Source of the DNA: Bacteroidia bacterium
Lineage (GTDB): Bacteria; Bacteroidota; Bacteroidia; Chitinophagales; Chitinophagaceae
Assembly: GCA_030429205.1 (NCBI GenBank)
Contig: JAUICZ010000007.1
Coordinates: 25,343 to 89,342, forward strand
Reading direction: 5' to 3'
DNA: 64,000 nt
The position numbers were made by a program, and so were the translations under genes. The notes beneath the pieces were generated by a model. The model ran no database searches. It saw nothing but the letters and a program-made list of their open reading frames with translations, and had not been told where the DNA came from. Position 1 is the stretch's first letter, and every line of letters begins with the position of its first letter. Positions 63,885-64,000 of this stretch are shown piece by piece.

Positions 63885-64000
63885 TTATTGCTTATTGAAC
63901 TTGATCTGCTCTCTGCGCTCATCGTCTGTATATTGTAACATATACACTCCTGATGGCAAATCACTCAATTGCACCTTAACGGTATTACCTGTAGCCACTT
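63885..64000 (-). CDS. C-terminal tail of another T9SS-exported protein (cut by window edge)
   Basis: The minus-strand frame open to the right edge encodes at least 37 residues: NTVKVQLSDLPSGVYMLQYT followed by DDERREQIKFNKQ and a stop. The LPSGVYMLQYTDD segment is the last part of a type A T9SS sorting domain, closely like the end of the neighbouring GEVED protein (LTSGIYIVRYTDD). Everything N-terminal is outside the window, so only export by T9SS can be inferred. Confidence 0.8.
   Translation of the reverse strand, partial: VATGNTVKVQLSDLPSGVYMLQYTDDERREQIKFNKQ

Overview
The window is chromosomal DNA of a Bacteroidota bacterium, most likely of the Chitinophagales/Chitinophagaceae type (the lower rank is inference). 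Phylum evidence seen in the sequence: three proteins with C-terminal type IX secretion (T9SS) sorting domains plus the tail of a fourth, a Porin_10-type outer-membrane protein, DUF4270/DUF4286/DUF4294-type proteins, ribosomal protein THX, and many promoters of the Bacteroidota form TTTG-N19-TAnnTTTG, often extended to TAnnTTTGCA. Shine-Dalgarno sites are not obvious and several genes start with TTG or GTG.

Layout. 1-9.5 kb: N-terminal part of prfC (minus), a small membrane protein, a putative porin, sucA, then a compact ACP / ketoacyl synthase / degenerate ketoacyl synthase trio. 9.5-13.9 kb (minus): dnaG-ruvX-def-ECF sigma-anti-sigma. 13.9-19.5 kb (minus): ispD and a secreted unknown, then a rearranged translation/transcription block: tRNA-Thr, tRNA-Tyr, tRNA-Gly, tRNA-Thr, tuf, an intervening class V aminotransferase, tRNA-Trp, secE and nusG. 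nusG is not followed by rplK. 19.7-26.7 kb: two EGF-domain lipoproteins, a large Ig-like-repeat T9SS protein, a DUF4294-type protein, a SCO1-like copper protein, a chromate transporter, a 46-residue membrane peptide and pdxH. A 364-bp non-coding gap (26688-27051) carries a cluster of DnaA-type boxes.

27.0-47.8 kb is an exopolysaccharide/capsule locus: Wza-like OPX lipoprotein, Wzc-like tyrosine autokinase, PglK-like ABC flippase, two tandem GT2 enzymes, six GT4-type enzymes, a polysaccharide-deacetylase-like protein, an asparagine-synthase homologue, a polytopic Wzy-like candidate polymerase, a seventh GT4 enzyme and a UDP-sugar 4-epimerase. Lipid-linked repeat units would be built by the GTs, flipped by the ABC protein, polymerised by the Wzy-like protein and exported through Wzc/Wza. 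No priming glycosyltransferase or Wzx-type flippase is visible.

47.9-64 kb is mainly housekeeping: THX, HU, a rsgA/DUF4286 operon with a MacB/FtsX-type permease and a T9SS protein, an isolated atpG, pyk, panC, a single-domain glycogen-synthase-like protein, a DUF4270 lipoprotein, glmS, metK, and a GEVED/Fn3 T9SS protein followed by the tail of another T9SS protein at the right edge.

I found no CRISPR array, insertion sequence, prophage or recognisable defence system. The most interesting items are the DnaA-box palindrome, the hairpins at the start of both tRNA-led transcripts, the predicted leaderless genes, the ACP/KS/KS-like trio and the mixed character of the polysaccharide export machinery.
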